The notes under the pieces were generated by a model, which saw nothing but the letters and a program-made list of their open reading frames with translations, was not told the origin of the DNA and did not search any database. The translations under genes and the position numbers were made by a program. Shown here piece by piece: positions 1-8,913 of a stretch of 64,000 nt of DNA (position 1 is the first letter of the stretch; each line of letters begins with the position of its first letter). The stretch comes from Caballeronia fortuita. Its GTDB lineage: Bacteria; Pseudomonadota; Gammaproteobacteria; Burkholderiales; Burkholderiaceae. The DNA lies in the NCBI RefSeq assembly GCF_001544835.2, contig NZ_FCNX02000012.1:62001-126000 (forward strand). Direction: 5' to 3'.

Positions 1-894
1 CTGATTAATGTCCCAATTGGTCTCACGGCGTTCATCGTCTGTCCCATGTTTATTGTCGAGTCGCGCGCTTCATCTGCCGGTACCCTCGATGGCGCCGGTG
101 TGGCTTTGAGCGGCGCCGGCCTCGCCTTGCTGCTGTTCCCGATGATACAAGGGAGGGATCTCGGGTGGCCAATATGGTCAGTCATTATGATGCTATTTTC
201 GGTTCCTGTACTGCTTGTGTTTGTACTGCATCAGCGCAGTAAGACTGATAGCTCCAAAACGCCGTTACTAGACATCACGCTTTTCCGTGACCGAGACTTC
301 TTAATCGGAGCAGTGACAGTCCTCGTCTTCTACTCAACGCTCAACTCAACCTATTTGGCGCTGACAATGCTTTTACAAACCGGACTGGGTCGATCCCCGT
401 TGTCAGCCGGCCTTATTCTAGCTGCCAACGCCGGGGCATTCACGATTACATCATTGCTCTCGGCTCGTATTCCCGCTCACAAGGTGAAAGCCTCGCTGAT
501 CGTTGGTGCCACCGTTACCGCTGTTTCATCAATCATTGCTGCGGTTATAGTCTGGAGAACCAGTTTTTTGCTCGGTACGGAGCTCATACCGGCCTTAGCT
601 CTGCGGGGTATCGGTCAAGGACTATTGATGACGCCTTTATTAGGTGCAATCTTGGCGCGAGTGGACGAGCGCCGCGCAGGAGCGGCCTCCGGCTTGCTGA
701 GTACGATGCAGCAGGTTGGGGGGGCGATAGGTGTCGCCATCGTTGGCATCGCGTTTTTCAGCGTTGTCGGTAGCGTTACAGCCGCGGGCGGAAGCGTTCA
801 GCACGCCTATACAGCGGGATTTATTGCCGCTTCGATCTACGGAGCGGTTGGGGTTGCAATCACAGGTGCGCTGCTTAGCGCGTTGTCTTCTTGA
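1..894 (+). CDS. MFS drug exporter of the DHA2 (EmrB/QacA) type, 5' end missing
   Basis: The open frame runs in from the left edge, so the N-terminal half (transmembrane helices 1 to about 6) lies outside the window. The first visible residues read LINVPIG, a phrase typical of the loop before helix 6-7 in 14-helix DHA2 transporters. The remainder is strongly hydrophobic with about eight membrane segments. Near the C-terminus is the family phrase RAGAASGLLSTMQQVGGAIG, which in EmrB/QacA-type proton-coupled exporters follows the RGIGQGL segment. The family exports drugs and other toxic compounds from the cytoplasm; the substrate cannot be read from sequence. The first in-frame ATG at 46 is internal and is not the real start. 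Family call is secure, substrate unknown. Confidence 0.88.
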   Translation: MINVPIGLTAFIVCPMFIVESRASSAGTLDGAGVALSGAGLALLLFPMIQGRDLGWPIWSVIMMLFSVPVLLVFVLHQRSKTDSSKTPLLDITLFRDRDFLIGAVTVLVFYSTLNSTYLALTMLLQTGLGRSPLSAGLILAANAGAFTITSLLSARIPAHKVKASLIVGATVTAVSSIIAAVIVWRTSFLLGTELIPALALRGIGQGLLMTPLLGAILARVDERRAGAASGLLSTMQQVGGAIGVAIVGIAFFSVVGSVTAAGGSVQHAYTAGFIAASIYGAVGVAITGALLSALSS

Positions 895-1047
895 CGCCTG
901 CACCCGTCCAATCGCGCTCCCTCGCTCGACTGTAGAAGAGATCCTTAGTCGTCGCGAAAGGCAGAAAGATATTGGCAACAAGCGCTCTTTGAGCGCAGCG
1001 TCTTCATTGGCTAGGACTGGTTTGGATTCCAGTAGAAATCATGTCAC

Positions 1048-1932
1048 CTATTCGAAAAGAGCTGATTTTGAAGCAAAAATGTCTGTGAGGAATTCAACAA
1101 TTGTTCTAGTGGTCGGATTACCGCGATCTTGCCGCCGCGTTATTATCCAGAGGTCACGTGATGGCGGACTAGGCTCCAGGTTGCATGGATATAATCCCGC
1201 TGTTGTGCGTCCAAGGAAATGCGGAAGTAGGGCGATGCCGGCGCCTATCCGAGAGGCGTCAGCTTGCGCAATTTGCGTGTTGGTTTTAAAGGCAACTCGG
1301 GCGCGGGCAAACCGTTGCGAAAGCCATGCCGCCTCAGGTAAATGCGCGTTTCCCTCATCGAATCCAGCAAACACAGGGGGCGCGCCCGCAAGAACGCGCT
1401 TACACCAGCTTTCCGAAGCGTAAAAGCCGAAGCCGCATTTTGCCGCAAACCGCGCTATTACGTCCCCATCTTCGGGGCGACCGAATCGTAAGGCGACGTC
1501 GGTCTCATGACGTTCCAAACTCACATTTCGCAGGTTTGTAGTCACGTTGATATCCAAGTGAGGATTTTCTACCGCCAATTCAGCGAGACGCGCGGCCAGA
1601 AAACTGTGTGTCAAAGTTGGCGGAGCGTTAACACGAACCATCCCCTTAGGTCCTTCCGCCGGGGCACCGCGCACCATCCGCGAAGCGGCGGCTTCCATCT
1701 CAGTCGCTGGGGTCAGAAAATAAGAACCCGCAGGTGTCAGGACGTAACCATCCGGTCTGCGTTCAACCAGCGTTTGCGCTAATACCCTTTCCAATGCCTG
1801 TATCCGTCGAGAAACAGTTGCGTGTGTAAGAGACAGCGCTCTAGCTGCCGCGGAAAGACTTCCGTAGCGTGCAAGCGCGACGAAAACGCGTACGTCTTCC
1901 CAATCAAGGTCTGTGAATTTTTGTTCAGCCAT
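1048..1932 (-). CDS. LysR-family transcriptional regulator
   Basis: This is a 294-residue LysR-type regulator. The N-terminal winged helix-turn-helix is at about residues 9-68, with the diagnostic stretch SLSAAARALSLTHATVSRRI followed by the LVERRPDGYVLTPAG wing. A periplasmic-binding-protein-like effector domain follows from about residue 90. An upstream in-frame GTG at 1965 exists, but ATG at 1932 is preferred: it gives the standard family length and leaves the palindrome at 1964-1980 as an operator outside the gene. It is divergent from the hydrolase gene at 2012 with about 80 bases between starts, so autoregulation and control of that neighbour are likely by analogy with other divergent LysR pairs. 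The effector is unknown. Confidence 0.9.
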   Translation of the reverse strand: MAEQKFTDLDWEDVRVFVALARYGSLSAAARALSLTHATVSRRIQALERVLAQTLVERRPDGYVLTPAGSYFLTPATEMEAAASRMVRGAPAEGPKGMVRVNAPPTLTHSFLAARLAELAVENPHLDINVTTNLRNVSLERHETDVALRFGRPEDGDVIARFAAKCGFGFYASESWCKRVLAGAPPVFAGFDEGNAHLPEAAWLSQRFARARVAFKTNTQIAQADASRIGAGIALLPHFLGRTTAGLYPCNLEPSPPSRDLWIITRRQDRGNPTTRTIVEFLTDIFASKSALFE

Positions 1933-1963
1933 TGAGACAGAATAAGGGATTTCTGCACGATCC

Positions 1964-1980
1964 ACAATCGACTACATTGT
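1964..1980. promoter_or_regulatory. Perfect inverted repeat, likely LysR operator
   Basis: ACAAT, seven bases, ATTGT: a perfect interrupted palindrome in the spacer between the divergent lysR and hydrolase genes. It has the T-N11-A shape expected of a LysR recognition site. Function is inferred from form and position only. Confidence 0.5.
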
Positions 1981-2011
1981 CCTTGTCAACACAACCTCAG
2001 CGGAGACTGTC

Positions 2012-2785
2012 ATGCCGTCCACCTTAACGCTGACTCTCATCGGCGGGCCGACTGCACTTATCGAGAGCAACGGATTCCGGCTTTTGACGGATCCGACCTT
2101 CGATCCTCCCGGGCTGTATCAAGAAGCGCCCGTCCGGTTCGAGAAAACAACCGGTCCTGCCCTCACGGTCGAAGAGGTTGGTGCGTTGGACGCTGTGCTG
2201 CTGAGTCACGATCACCACTTCGACAATTTAGACCATTCCGGTCGCGCCATGCTCGCGAACGTCGAGAGGACGTTCACTACGCATTCTGGTGCAAGACGCT
2301 TGGGAGGAAACGCGCTTGGCTTGGCGCCTTTCGAGACCCGCCTCCTCGAAGGTTTTGATGGAAGAAGAATGTTTGTCACTGGAACGCCGGCTCGTCATGG
2401 TCCTGTCGGCATCGAGCGGCACTCAGGTGATGTCATCGGCTTCGCACTCGGGTTCGACCAACCCGGCGACCTTGTCTATGTCACCGGAGACACTCTGTGG
2501 TTCGAGGGCACCGAAGAAGTCGCTAGGCGTTTTTCCCCGAAAGCAGTAATTCTTTTTACAGGGGCAGCGGAGCCGCGGGGGCGCTTCCATATGACCATGG
2601 GAAGTGAGGATGCGTTAGAAGCGGCTCGAGCTTTTCCGAGATCTGCACTTTTTGCCATTCATAACGAAGGCTGGGTCCATTTGAAAGAGACGCAGGAGCA
2701 ACTCGTAGACGTCTTTAGCAAGCTGGACGCAAGCCAGCGTTTAACCCCTTTGGAACGGGGAAAAGCCATCCAACTAGTCATCTGA
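2012..2785 (+). CDS. MBL-fold metal-dependent hydrolase (UlaG/YtnP-like)
   Basis: A 257-residue protein with the metallo-beta-lactamase fold signature HDHHFDNLDH at about residues 66-75, supplying the usual His/Asp zinc ligands. Further metal-site residues are expected in the TGTPARHGP segment near residue 130 and YVTGDT near residue 157. It resembles the UlaG-like branch of small cytoplasmic hydrolases (lactonases and phosphodiesterases); no signal peptide is seen. A GGAG Shine-Dalgarno sits about 9 bases before the ATG. The divergent LysR regulator and shared palindrome suggest inducible expression. The actual substrate cannot be deduced. Confidence 0.85.
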   Translation: MPSTLTLTLIGGPTALIESNGFRLLTDPTFDPPGLYQEAPVRFEKTTGPALTVEEVGALDAVLLSHDHHFDNLDHSGRAMLANVERTFTTHSGARRLGGNALGLAPFETRLLEGFDGRRMFVTGTPARHGPVGIERHSGDVIGFALGFDQPGDLVYVTGDTLWFEGTEEVARRFSPKAVILFTGAAEPRGRFHMTMGSEDALEAARAFPRSALFAIHNEGWVHLKETQEQLVDVFSKLDASQRLTPLERGKAIQLVI

Positions 2786-2958
2786 ACCTGATCGGCTAAA
2801 GCAAATCGTGCAAAGCGTTGTAGGGTGTTAAAAAAACATCGATCAGATTCCAAGATTCAAACGTTAGTTGTGCAAATGGGTGGGCTATTTTGTAATCAGG
2901 AATCAAATCCCTGGGGATGCGGTCGCTTTCTCTTTAACCAATGCGTGGAGAGCATATT

Positions 2959-3642
2959 ATGAAAGTCTTAATGGTACTTACGTCACATGACAAGCTTGGC
3001 TGGAATACGGACGAAAAATCCGGGCTGTGGTACGAAGAGCTGGCGTCGCCGTATTACATCTTCAGAGATGCAGGGGTAGATGTAGTACTGGCGTCGCCCA
3101 AGGGAGGCAAGTCACCCGTTGATTGGCGAAGCGAACTTCCTCAGTTCCAGACCGATGCGACGAAAAGGTTCGACGCGGATCCTGAGGCGCTGGCGGCGTT
3201 GGCTTCTACGGTTCCCCTCGCTAGCGTGTCCCATCAGGATTTCGACGCTGTGTTCTATCCGGGTGGACATGGCCCCTTGTTTGACCTCGCGGAGGATCCG
3301 AAGTCTGTTGGGCTGATTGAATCGACGATCGCGGCGGGTAAGCCGCTCGCGCTGGTTTGCCACGGGCCGGGTGCTCTGCGACACGCAAAGTCAGAAAGCG
3401 GTCAGCCACTTGTGAAAGGCCGAAAGGTGACCGGGTTCAAAAATTCCGAAGAAGCGGCGGTCAACATGACAGCCCACGTTCCCTTCTCGGTGGAAGACGA
3501 GCTGAAGCGTCTAGGCGGCGAGTATTCAAGCGCGGATGACTGGCATCCACACGTGGTGGAAGATGGTTTGCTCATAACTGGCCAGAGTCCCGCGTCTGCC
3601 GATCCCGCAGCGCGCCTACTTCTTAGTCGCATTTCGTCGTGA
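2959..3642 (+). CDS. Type 1 glutamine amidotransferase-like protein, DJ-1/PfpI (Hsp31-type)
   Basis: A 227-residue DJ-1/PfpI superfamily protein. The nucleophile elbow LVCHGPGAL carries Cys134 followed by His135, and the PGGHGPLFDL loop at about 101-110 is the usual partner. The layout matches the Hsp31-like class of glyoxalase III, chaperone and stress proteins acting in the cytoplasm. The ATG at 2959 is chosen over the in-frame ATG at 2941 because GGAGAG at 2947-2952 is a well-placed ribosome binding site for it. The enzyme class is secure. Whether it is a glyoxalase, chaperone or deglycase is not decidable from sequence. Confidence 0.88.
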   Translation: MKVLMVLTSHDKLGWNTDEKSGLWYEELASPYYIFRDAGVDVVLASPKGGKSPVDWRSELPQFQTDATKRFDADPEALAALASTVPLASVSHQDFDAVFYPGGHGPLFDLAEDPKSVGLIESTIAAGKPLALVCHGPGALRHAKSESGQPLVKGRKVTGFKNSEEAAVNMTAHVPFSVEDELKRLGGEYSSADDWHPHVVEDGLLITGQSPASADPAARLLLSRISS

Positions 3643-4163
3643 TTCGCGGAACTGGTTGCGCCCTTGCTTAGTGTGGGCGCGGCGCGACCATGTAGTCACG
3701 GCTCGCCGCATCGTGGGCGAGCCGGTTGTTGAAACTCGTTCATGTGTGCGCGCACCGTCGTCGCTCAGCTACAAATCCCCGTCAGGACTAAGCCTGGGTT
3801 GTCTTTCGTCGCGCGAAATCGCCTGAGTTGGAACTCGGCGGGCGCGGTCGTTCATGCGGGCCGACATTGGCTCGTCGGGCATGTAACAAGCGAACGTTTT
3901 CCTTCCTGAGCGCCAGATCAAAGCTACTAGATGCGTGCACTGTGGCGTCCCATGGACTCCGACGTCGCATCATTGCATTCGCGACGTCGTCCAATGATGC
4001 GAATAACGCTGTTCTGTGTTCCACTGTTTGGGGCCTACGTCAGCAAAGCATCGTGGATGCAATTGCGTGCGTCGCAACCGTTGCGACGCTGCGCAGGTTC
4101 GGCTATTCTCAAGCGCTTTACTTGATCTCGACGTTGAGCCCGCCGCAGCGTTGCATCGTTCGC
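3643..4163. other. 521-base intergenic stretch
   Basis: No supportable gene. It contains a strong hairpin (3699-3724) and presumably the promoter of the sigma factor gene. The upstream in-frame extension of the sigma factor frame here has no protein-like character. Confidence 0.5.
3699..3724 (+). terminator. GC-rich hairpin after the DJ-1/PfpI gene
   Basis: Perfect 9-base stem CGGCTCGCC / GGCGAGCCG with an 8-base loop, about 55 bases past the stop codon at 3642. No clean T-run follows (GTTGTTG only), so it may be a weak or factor-assisted terminator. A weaker stem GCGCCC/GGGCGC lies at 3658-3680. Confidence 0.45.
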
Positions 4164-4748
4164 ATGAATCCTGGTCCTGACGTTACCGACGATGGTCGTT
4201 CCAGACTGCAGGAAACGGAAAGCAGCCTGAAAGCGGTTTTCGCGCGCGGGCTTGAGGGCGATCACAATGCCTATCGCTGCTTCCTGCAGGCGTTAGCGCA
4301 AAATCTCCGTGCCTTCCTTAAGCGGCGCATCCCCGCCTACCGTGACGACGTTGAAGACCTCGTCCAAGAGATTCTTCTGGCGGTGCATAACGCGCGTCAC
4401 ACATATCGCCCAGACGAACCGCTGACAGCTTGGCTTCACGCAATTGCTCGCTACAAGCTGATGGATTTCTTTCGCTCGCGTGCACGCCGTGAAGCGATGC
4501 ATGACCCCATCGACGATCATCTTGATCTTCTATCGGCGGTCGACGACGAACCGCTGGAGGCGCGTCGTGATATCACCAAGCTGCTTGAGGCTCTACCGGA
4601 TCACCAGCGTTTGCCCATCGTCTATATGAAATTGAATGGATTTTCGGTGAAAGAAACCGCGCGTATAACAGGGCTGTCCGAATCGGCGGTGAAGGTAGGC
4701 GTTCATCGAGGCCTAAAGGCGCTGGCCGCGCGCCTGCGAGGCGTGTGA
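4164..4748 (+). CDS. ECF-type RNA polymerase sigma factor
   Basis: A 194-residue sigma-70 family factor. Region 2 spans about residues 25-100, with YRDDVEDLVQEILLAVH contacting core polymerase and TAWLHAIARYKLMDFFR as the 2.3-2.4 segment. Region 4 at about 140-190 carries the helix-turn-helix SVKETARITGLSESAVKVG. ATG at 4164 is chosen because upstream codons in the same open frame (back to 3828) do not look like protein. Its last bases overlap the following anti-sigma reading frame (4745), the classic sigma/anti-sigma arrangement of the NrsF group. Because that partner is broken, this factor may be unregulated or silent. The genes it controls are unknown. Confidence 0.9.
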   Translation: MNPGPDVTDDGRSRLQETESSLKAVFARGLEGDHNAYRCFLQALAQNLRAFLKRRIPAYRDDVEDLVQEILLAVHNARHTYRPDEPLTAWLHAIARYKLMDFFRSRARREAMHDPIDDHLDLLSAVDDEPLEARRDITKLLEALPDHQRLPIVYMKLNGFSVKETARITGLSESAVKVGVHRGLKALAARLRGV

Positions 4749-5304
4749 TGACGACTGACGACCTAATCGGCCTGCTCTCAACCAAGGCAGCACCCGTCGA
4801 CCAGGCTTGTTCGGTGCGATGTGCAACGGCGCTGCCCCTTGGCATGCTTGCTTCTTTCATCATCATGATTTTGGTGTTAGGCGCGCAGCAGAATTTAATC
4901 AATGATCGCATTCCCTTCATAATCGGCATGGGCCCATTGCTAGCTGTCAATCCCATTGAACGGCCCGGCGACCGCGCCGGCGCCGCGCGGACTTTGCTTG
5001 CGTTGCCTCTCATCCCTGAGTGGAGTGTTTGACAGCGCGACGCCTGACATGCGTCCAGCGAAGTTGCTCGGCCACTCATGGCCCATATGCCCGTTCAGCA
5101 TATTGCTACTGGCGGTTACCGCGTTTCCCGCTGTTTTCCGGTCAATGACATCATTAGCGCAGAGCCATCTACGGCTTGCAGGCGCAGTAGCCCAGACTAG
5201 TCCCAAGCTCGACCGCGACAGTCTTCTACGGCGTGCACTGCCCCTGAGATGAACGTTGGTACGTCCTCGGGATGGCGATCCGGTCAATAACCGCGCTGGG
5301 CTAG
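4745..5304 (+). pseudogene. Broken NrsF (DUF1109) anti-sigma factor
   Basis: The start overlaps the sigma gene end. The first 70 or so codons read MTTDDLIGLLSTKAAPVDQ and a membrane helix, as expected for the NrsF/DUF1109 inner-membrane anti-sigma family (normally about 210 residues, six helices). The frame then shifts. The middle of the protein continues in the frame that opens at 4956 (LLGHSWPICPFSILLLAVT). The conserved tail YGVHCP...DERWYVLGMAI appears in a third frame from about 5218, with an in-frame TGA at 5245 and a stop at 5302. At least two frameshifts and one nonsense codon are therefore visible. Assignment rests on remembered family phrases, especially VYxxHCPE and WYxLG. Confidence 0.75.
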
Positions 5305-5437
5305 GCCAGAACCTTTTGCTTTGTAACCATCGGATCGGGGAACCGGCCTCCTCGCAAGGCGCGCTGAACGCGCTCGGCCCTTTCGAACGAATGCGTGTCA
5401 GCTAGCAGACCAGATCGGGAAGACCCCGTTTGAGTCA

Positions 5438-6718
5438 TTAAGCTACCGAAAGCGATTCGAGAAGTCCAACGATGTTTGCGTCGCGTCTGACTCGCTGATG
5501 CTCTTGGGACATCTGCCGAGCCCGCATGGAGAAGTGTGGTTTAGACATAACGGTGTCCACGGCCGTCCTTATCGCGTCGACACTTGGTCGATCGGTCTGT
5601 AGGTCGATTCCAACGCCTGACCATGCGATACGAGCATTGACGTCTGCCTTGTCCTCCGATTGCCCGGCCCCGATTACTGGGATGCCATGAGCGAGTGCTT
5701 GATTTACGGTCCCATATCCGCCATTCGTTACAAGGAGATCGATCTTCGGCAGCAACCATTCAAACGGGAGATACTTTGCTATCCGGGCGTTAAAAGGTAT
5801 GCGTCCCGGAATGCTGTCGATGCAGCGCCCGCCCGCGGTAACAACGACAAGTAGATCGGACCGATCCGCTAGCGCGTCGAGGGCAGGGCTGACGAGTTGG
5901 CTGAAGTCATGGTTAGATAGCGTCCCTTGTGTTACAAGAACCACTCGTCGGGATCCGTCGAGCTCCGACGACCAAGGCGGCAAGGGCGCCTGGCCGGACA
6001 TGATCGGCAGCGCGCCAACGTACCTCAACGGGGCGGGCAAGTTGCTGCGTGGAAACTCGAACGACGGCACGGTCAATTGAAGGTGGAGGTCGGGAAGCCG
6101 AGCCGTCGCGTCAAAAATATTTTCATGCAGCGGTGGACTGCCCGCGCGTAGAAGAAGCGCGTTGAGATTGGAAGCGAACGGCGCAAGGAATTCCTTGTCC
6201 ACCTCTTCGGCGATGCTAGCGTAGGCCTTTGGCTCTGCGAAGGGGAGGCCCAAATTGCAGGGAGCGAGGTCGTCACGGCGCGAAAGAAGATAGGTGGTTC
6301 CGCAGAAAGCAATTGGCGGCCTCTCGCAACGAGGATGCTTCAGCAGCAGCGGAATTGCACCGAAGAACAGATTGTCGGTCACGACAAGGTCTATGGGGAG
6401 TTCGTCGAGCACATTGCACAGGCTGGTGTACTGGTCGATCAGCGGATCGGCGAATACTCGCTCGAAATAGAATTTCGTCATGTCCAATCCCGGCTTCATC
6501 TGGCTGAACTCTGGGAATGCAACGGCGAAGTCGCTTAGATCACGATTGGCTTCCCCTTGGAGAGGGCGAAATGCGCCCCCGATCCCTGAAATTTTGTGTC
6601 GCAACGATGTCGATGTCATTCCGATGACATCGTGTCCGGCGTCAATTAACGCTTTGCCAACGGACAAAATCGGATTCAGATGCCCGACCAGGGGGACGGA
6701 AGAAAGTAAGACGCGCAT
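5438..6718 (-). CDS. Glycosyltransferase of the UDP-glycosyltransferase (MGT/GT1) type
   Basis: A 426-residue GT-B-fold glycosyltransferase. The N-terminus MRVLLSSVPLVGHLNPILSV is the acceptor-binding start of the family, with the conserved GHLNP turn. The C-terminal donor-binding segment reads FEWLLPKIDLLVTNGGYGTV followed by ALAHGIPVIGAG, matching the signature of macrolide and UDP-glucosyl transferases (family GT1). Such enzymes move a sugar from a nucleotide donor to a small lipophilic acceptor in the cytoplasm. ATG at 6718 is chosen because it begins the family N-terminus; the open frame extends 74 codons further without protein-like content. It stands alone, with no sugar-nucleotide or polyketide genes nearby, so the acceptor is unknown. 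Confidence 0.87.
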   Translation of the reverse strand: MRVLLSSVPLVGHLNPILSVGKALIDAGHDVIGMTSTSLRHKISGIGGAFRPLQGEANRDLSDFAVAFPEFSQMKPGLDMTKFYFERVFADPLIDQYTSLCNVLDELPIDLVVTDNLFFGAIPLLLKHPRCERPPIAFCGTTYLLSRRDDLAPCNLGLPFAEPKAYASIAEEVDKEFLAPFASNLNALLLRAGSPPLHENIFDATARLPDLHLQLTVPSFEFPRSNLPAPLRYVGALPIMSGQAPLPPWSSELDGSRRVVLVTQGTLSNHDFSQLVSPALDALADRSDLLVVVTAGGRCIDSIPGRIPFNARIAKYLPFEWLLPKIDLLVTNGGYGTVNQALAHGIPVIGAGQSEDKADVNARIAWSGVGIDLQTDRPSVDAIRTAVDTVMSKPHFSMRARQMSQEHQRVRRDANIVGLLESLSVA

Positions 6719-7250
6719 CGTTTTTGGTCCACGTGAGAATGATTGAAGTAATTCGTCATCGAGAGCGCACAGGTTACAGTCGACGTAACGATTAGCTCGA
6801 GCAGTGCTGGCAGATATTTGACGGCTATCAATCTTCGAATAGTCGCCCTGGATAGCGCATCTCACACTCGGCAGCCAGCGACGTTGCTCGCACTCGGCAC
6901 TGAACGGGCTACGCGGGCTTGCTCGAGAGCAAACACCCAACGCTTCGGATGACGTCGCACGGTGAACCGCGATGCGGCTCGAACCTCAATCGACAGGTCT
7001 TCGCGCCTGGCTGGCTCAGGCGGGCGCGAATTACACCGAGGAGCTTTTGATGCCTACGCTGTTGGTTGCGAATCCGTAACCCGAAGCGAAGCAAGCGGAA
7101 GAACGGGGCGCGCCGCCTTCAATGCGCATCGCAAACTGCATTGAGGAAAAGAATCGGTTCGCGCTGTAACTCTCTCCGTGTTTCCGACGAATCTACGTCA
7201 GAGTTGCTCCGATTTTTGATCAGTAGGCACTCTCGAGAACAGGAGAAAGC
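6719..7250. other. 532-base intergenic stretch between divergent genes
   Basis: Separates the minus-strand glycosyltransferase from the plus-strand lipoprotein gene. Small open frames here are not convincing. It must hold both promoters, but no clear operator was seen. Confidence 0.45.
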
Positions 7251-8450
7251 ATGTTGAATAAACGATTGATCGCTTCCGCAATCCCGATGGCTTTTCTCGC
7301 CGCCTGCGGTGGAAATAACGACAGTTCCCCCGCGGCAGCTGCGCACACGGTGTCGCCACAGCTCTTTGCGCAAAGCGACGATAATTCGAACGCTGTGCTC
7401 CAATTCATCCGCAGGGCGGACGGTTCCCTCGGACCTGTAACGTCGATCCCAACGGGTGGAAAAGGGACCGGCGGCGTTGCATTCGCAGGCGGTGGCGCGA
7501 TAGCCCCCGACTCTCTGACGAGCAATTCTAGCGTCGCCGTGAATGCCGATCGCACGCGATTGTTTGTCGTCAATGCGGGCGACGCTACGGTCAGTGTGTT
7601 CTCCATTGATCCCGCCGGGGGCAAACCAACGCTCTTAGCGACGTCCAGTACAGGCGGGCTCCTCCCAACTTCGCTCGCGGTTTCCAACAATGTGCTTTAC
7701 GTGACGCACCAGCGCGGGGCGAATCAGCTAGGCGCCTATCGAATCAGTATGGACGGCAAGCTGACGCAGATCGGAACATATCCAACAGTTCAGGCGGACG
7801 CGCTTCCCACCCAAGTCTCCGTATCGCCGGACGGGACATTCGTTCTTGTCGATATCCGTAGCCAGAGTAATGTTGTGGGCGGGACCCCAGGTCGGCAGCT
7901 TCTGACGTATCGTGTCAACGGAGACGGGTCGCTCGCGGCGCCCGTCGTTTCGCCTACCGTGGGATCCGGTCCCTTTGGAACATTTTTCGGAAGTGGTCCG
8001 CTGTCGAGGAACGCTGTATCCGTCGAAGCAATCAGCAACAGCGTGGCCTCCTACCGTTTGAACGACGACGGAACGCTTAGCGCTGCGAGCGGCCCGCTGA
8101 CCGTCCCAGGGCAGGGTGCACCATGTTGGCTCGCGCTCACGCCCGACAACAAATTCGCCTATGTCGGAAACGCAGCAGGCTTCATATCGTCGTACGCCGT
8201 CGGCGCCAACGGAGAGCTTTCACTAATCAACGGGAATGCCGCTTCAGAGCCGCCGGTGGTGACTGGGTCAACCAGTTTTGCAGAAGACTCATGGATTAGC
8301 CCTGACAGCAAATTCCTGTACCAAGACTTCCCTGGCGACGACAAAGTCGTCGCGTACTCGATCGGTGCGAACGGTGGACTGACGAAGCTTAACGAACAGC
8401 CTGCGAAGGCTATCGGAACGATCACCTTGCAAGGCCTTGCCGGTACGTAA
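7251..8450 (+). CDS. Beta-propeller lipoprotein, lactonase/YncE-like
   Basis: A 399-residue exported protein. The N-terminus MLNKRLIASAIPMAFLAACG is a lipoprotein signal peptide with lipobox LAAC, so the mature protein should be lipid-anchored at Cys19 in the cell envelope. The rest consists of repeated beta-propeller blades with phrases such as NADRTRLFVVNAGDATVSVF, SVSPDGTFVLVD and LTPDNKFAYVGN, as in the 6-phosphogluconolactonase (Lactonase, 7-bladed) and YncE families. AGGAGA lies about 7 bases before the ATG. An enzymatic role is not established; many envelope members bind ligands or act as unknown lactonases. It stands as a single gene. Confidence 0.83.
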   Translation: MLNKRLIASAIPMAFLAACGGNNDSSPAAAAHTVSPQLFAQSDDNSNAVLQFIRRADGSLGPVTSIPTGGKGTGGVAFAGGGAIAPDSLTSNSSVAVNADRTRLFVVNAGDATVSVFSIDPAGGKPTLLATSSTGGLLPTSLAVSNNVLYVTHQRGANQLGAYRISMDGKLTQIGTYPTVQADALPTQVSVSPDGTFVLVDIRSQSNVVGGTPGRQLLTYRVNGDGSLAAPVVSPTVGSGPFGTFFGSGPLSRNAVSVEAISNSVASYRLNDDGTLSAASGPLTVPGQGAPCWLALTPDNKFAYVGNAAGFISSYAVGANGELSLINGNAASEPPVVTGSTSFAEDSWISPDSKFLYQDFPGDDKVVAYSIGANGGLTKLNEQPAKAIGTITLQGLAGT

Positions 8451-8913
8451 CGCGGCGTGCAGCGCTCGGGCTGGCTGCGAGACAGACGCCAACGCCGAGG
8501 TCTGGCGCTGGCTTCGCAAGCTAGCGCTTAGTCCTCGCATCGGTAACAGTCGATCCGGCGCGTCGTTCATCTCGCCCACGCTCCCGATGCCCCAAAAGCG
8601 ACTGTCGAATCTGCCGCACCTCAAGATGAGCGTGCGGAGGAACGCGTATAGCCCTAACGTTTCGAACACGGGCCGAACCATTGCTTGCCTCTTTTGATGC
8701 CCCTCGGAACGTTTCCGATTGGCGTTTGTTCTACTGCACAAGCTCCTGACCCTCCCTTATTATGACTGGTCTTGGAAGTCGCTTCGCGTAACGTAAGTAC
8801 TCATACGGCACTATGCAGACACGTCTTCCTTCAGTCGCTCATCCAGGTTAACCGTAAACTGAATCCGCTGAGCGAAAGCGGTTCGCGTGCGTACCGATTA
8901 GCTTCCTGTCACG
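8451..8913. other. 463-base intergenic stretch
   Basis: Nothing supportable as a gene. Open frames here are antisense extensions of the lipoprotein region. It presumably contains the promoter of the lysR gene at 8914. Confidence 0.45.
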
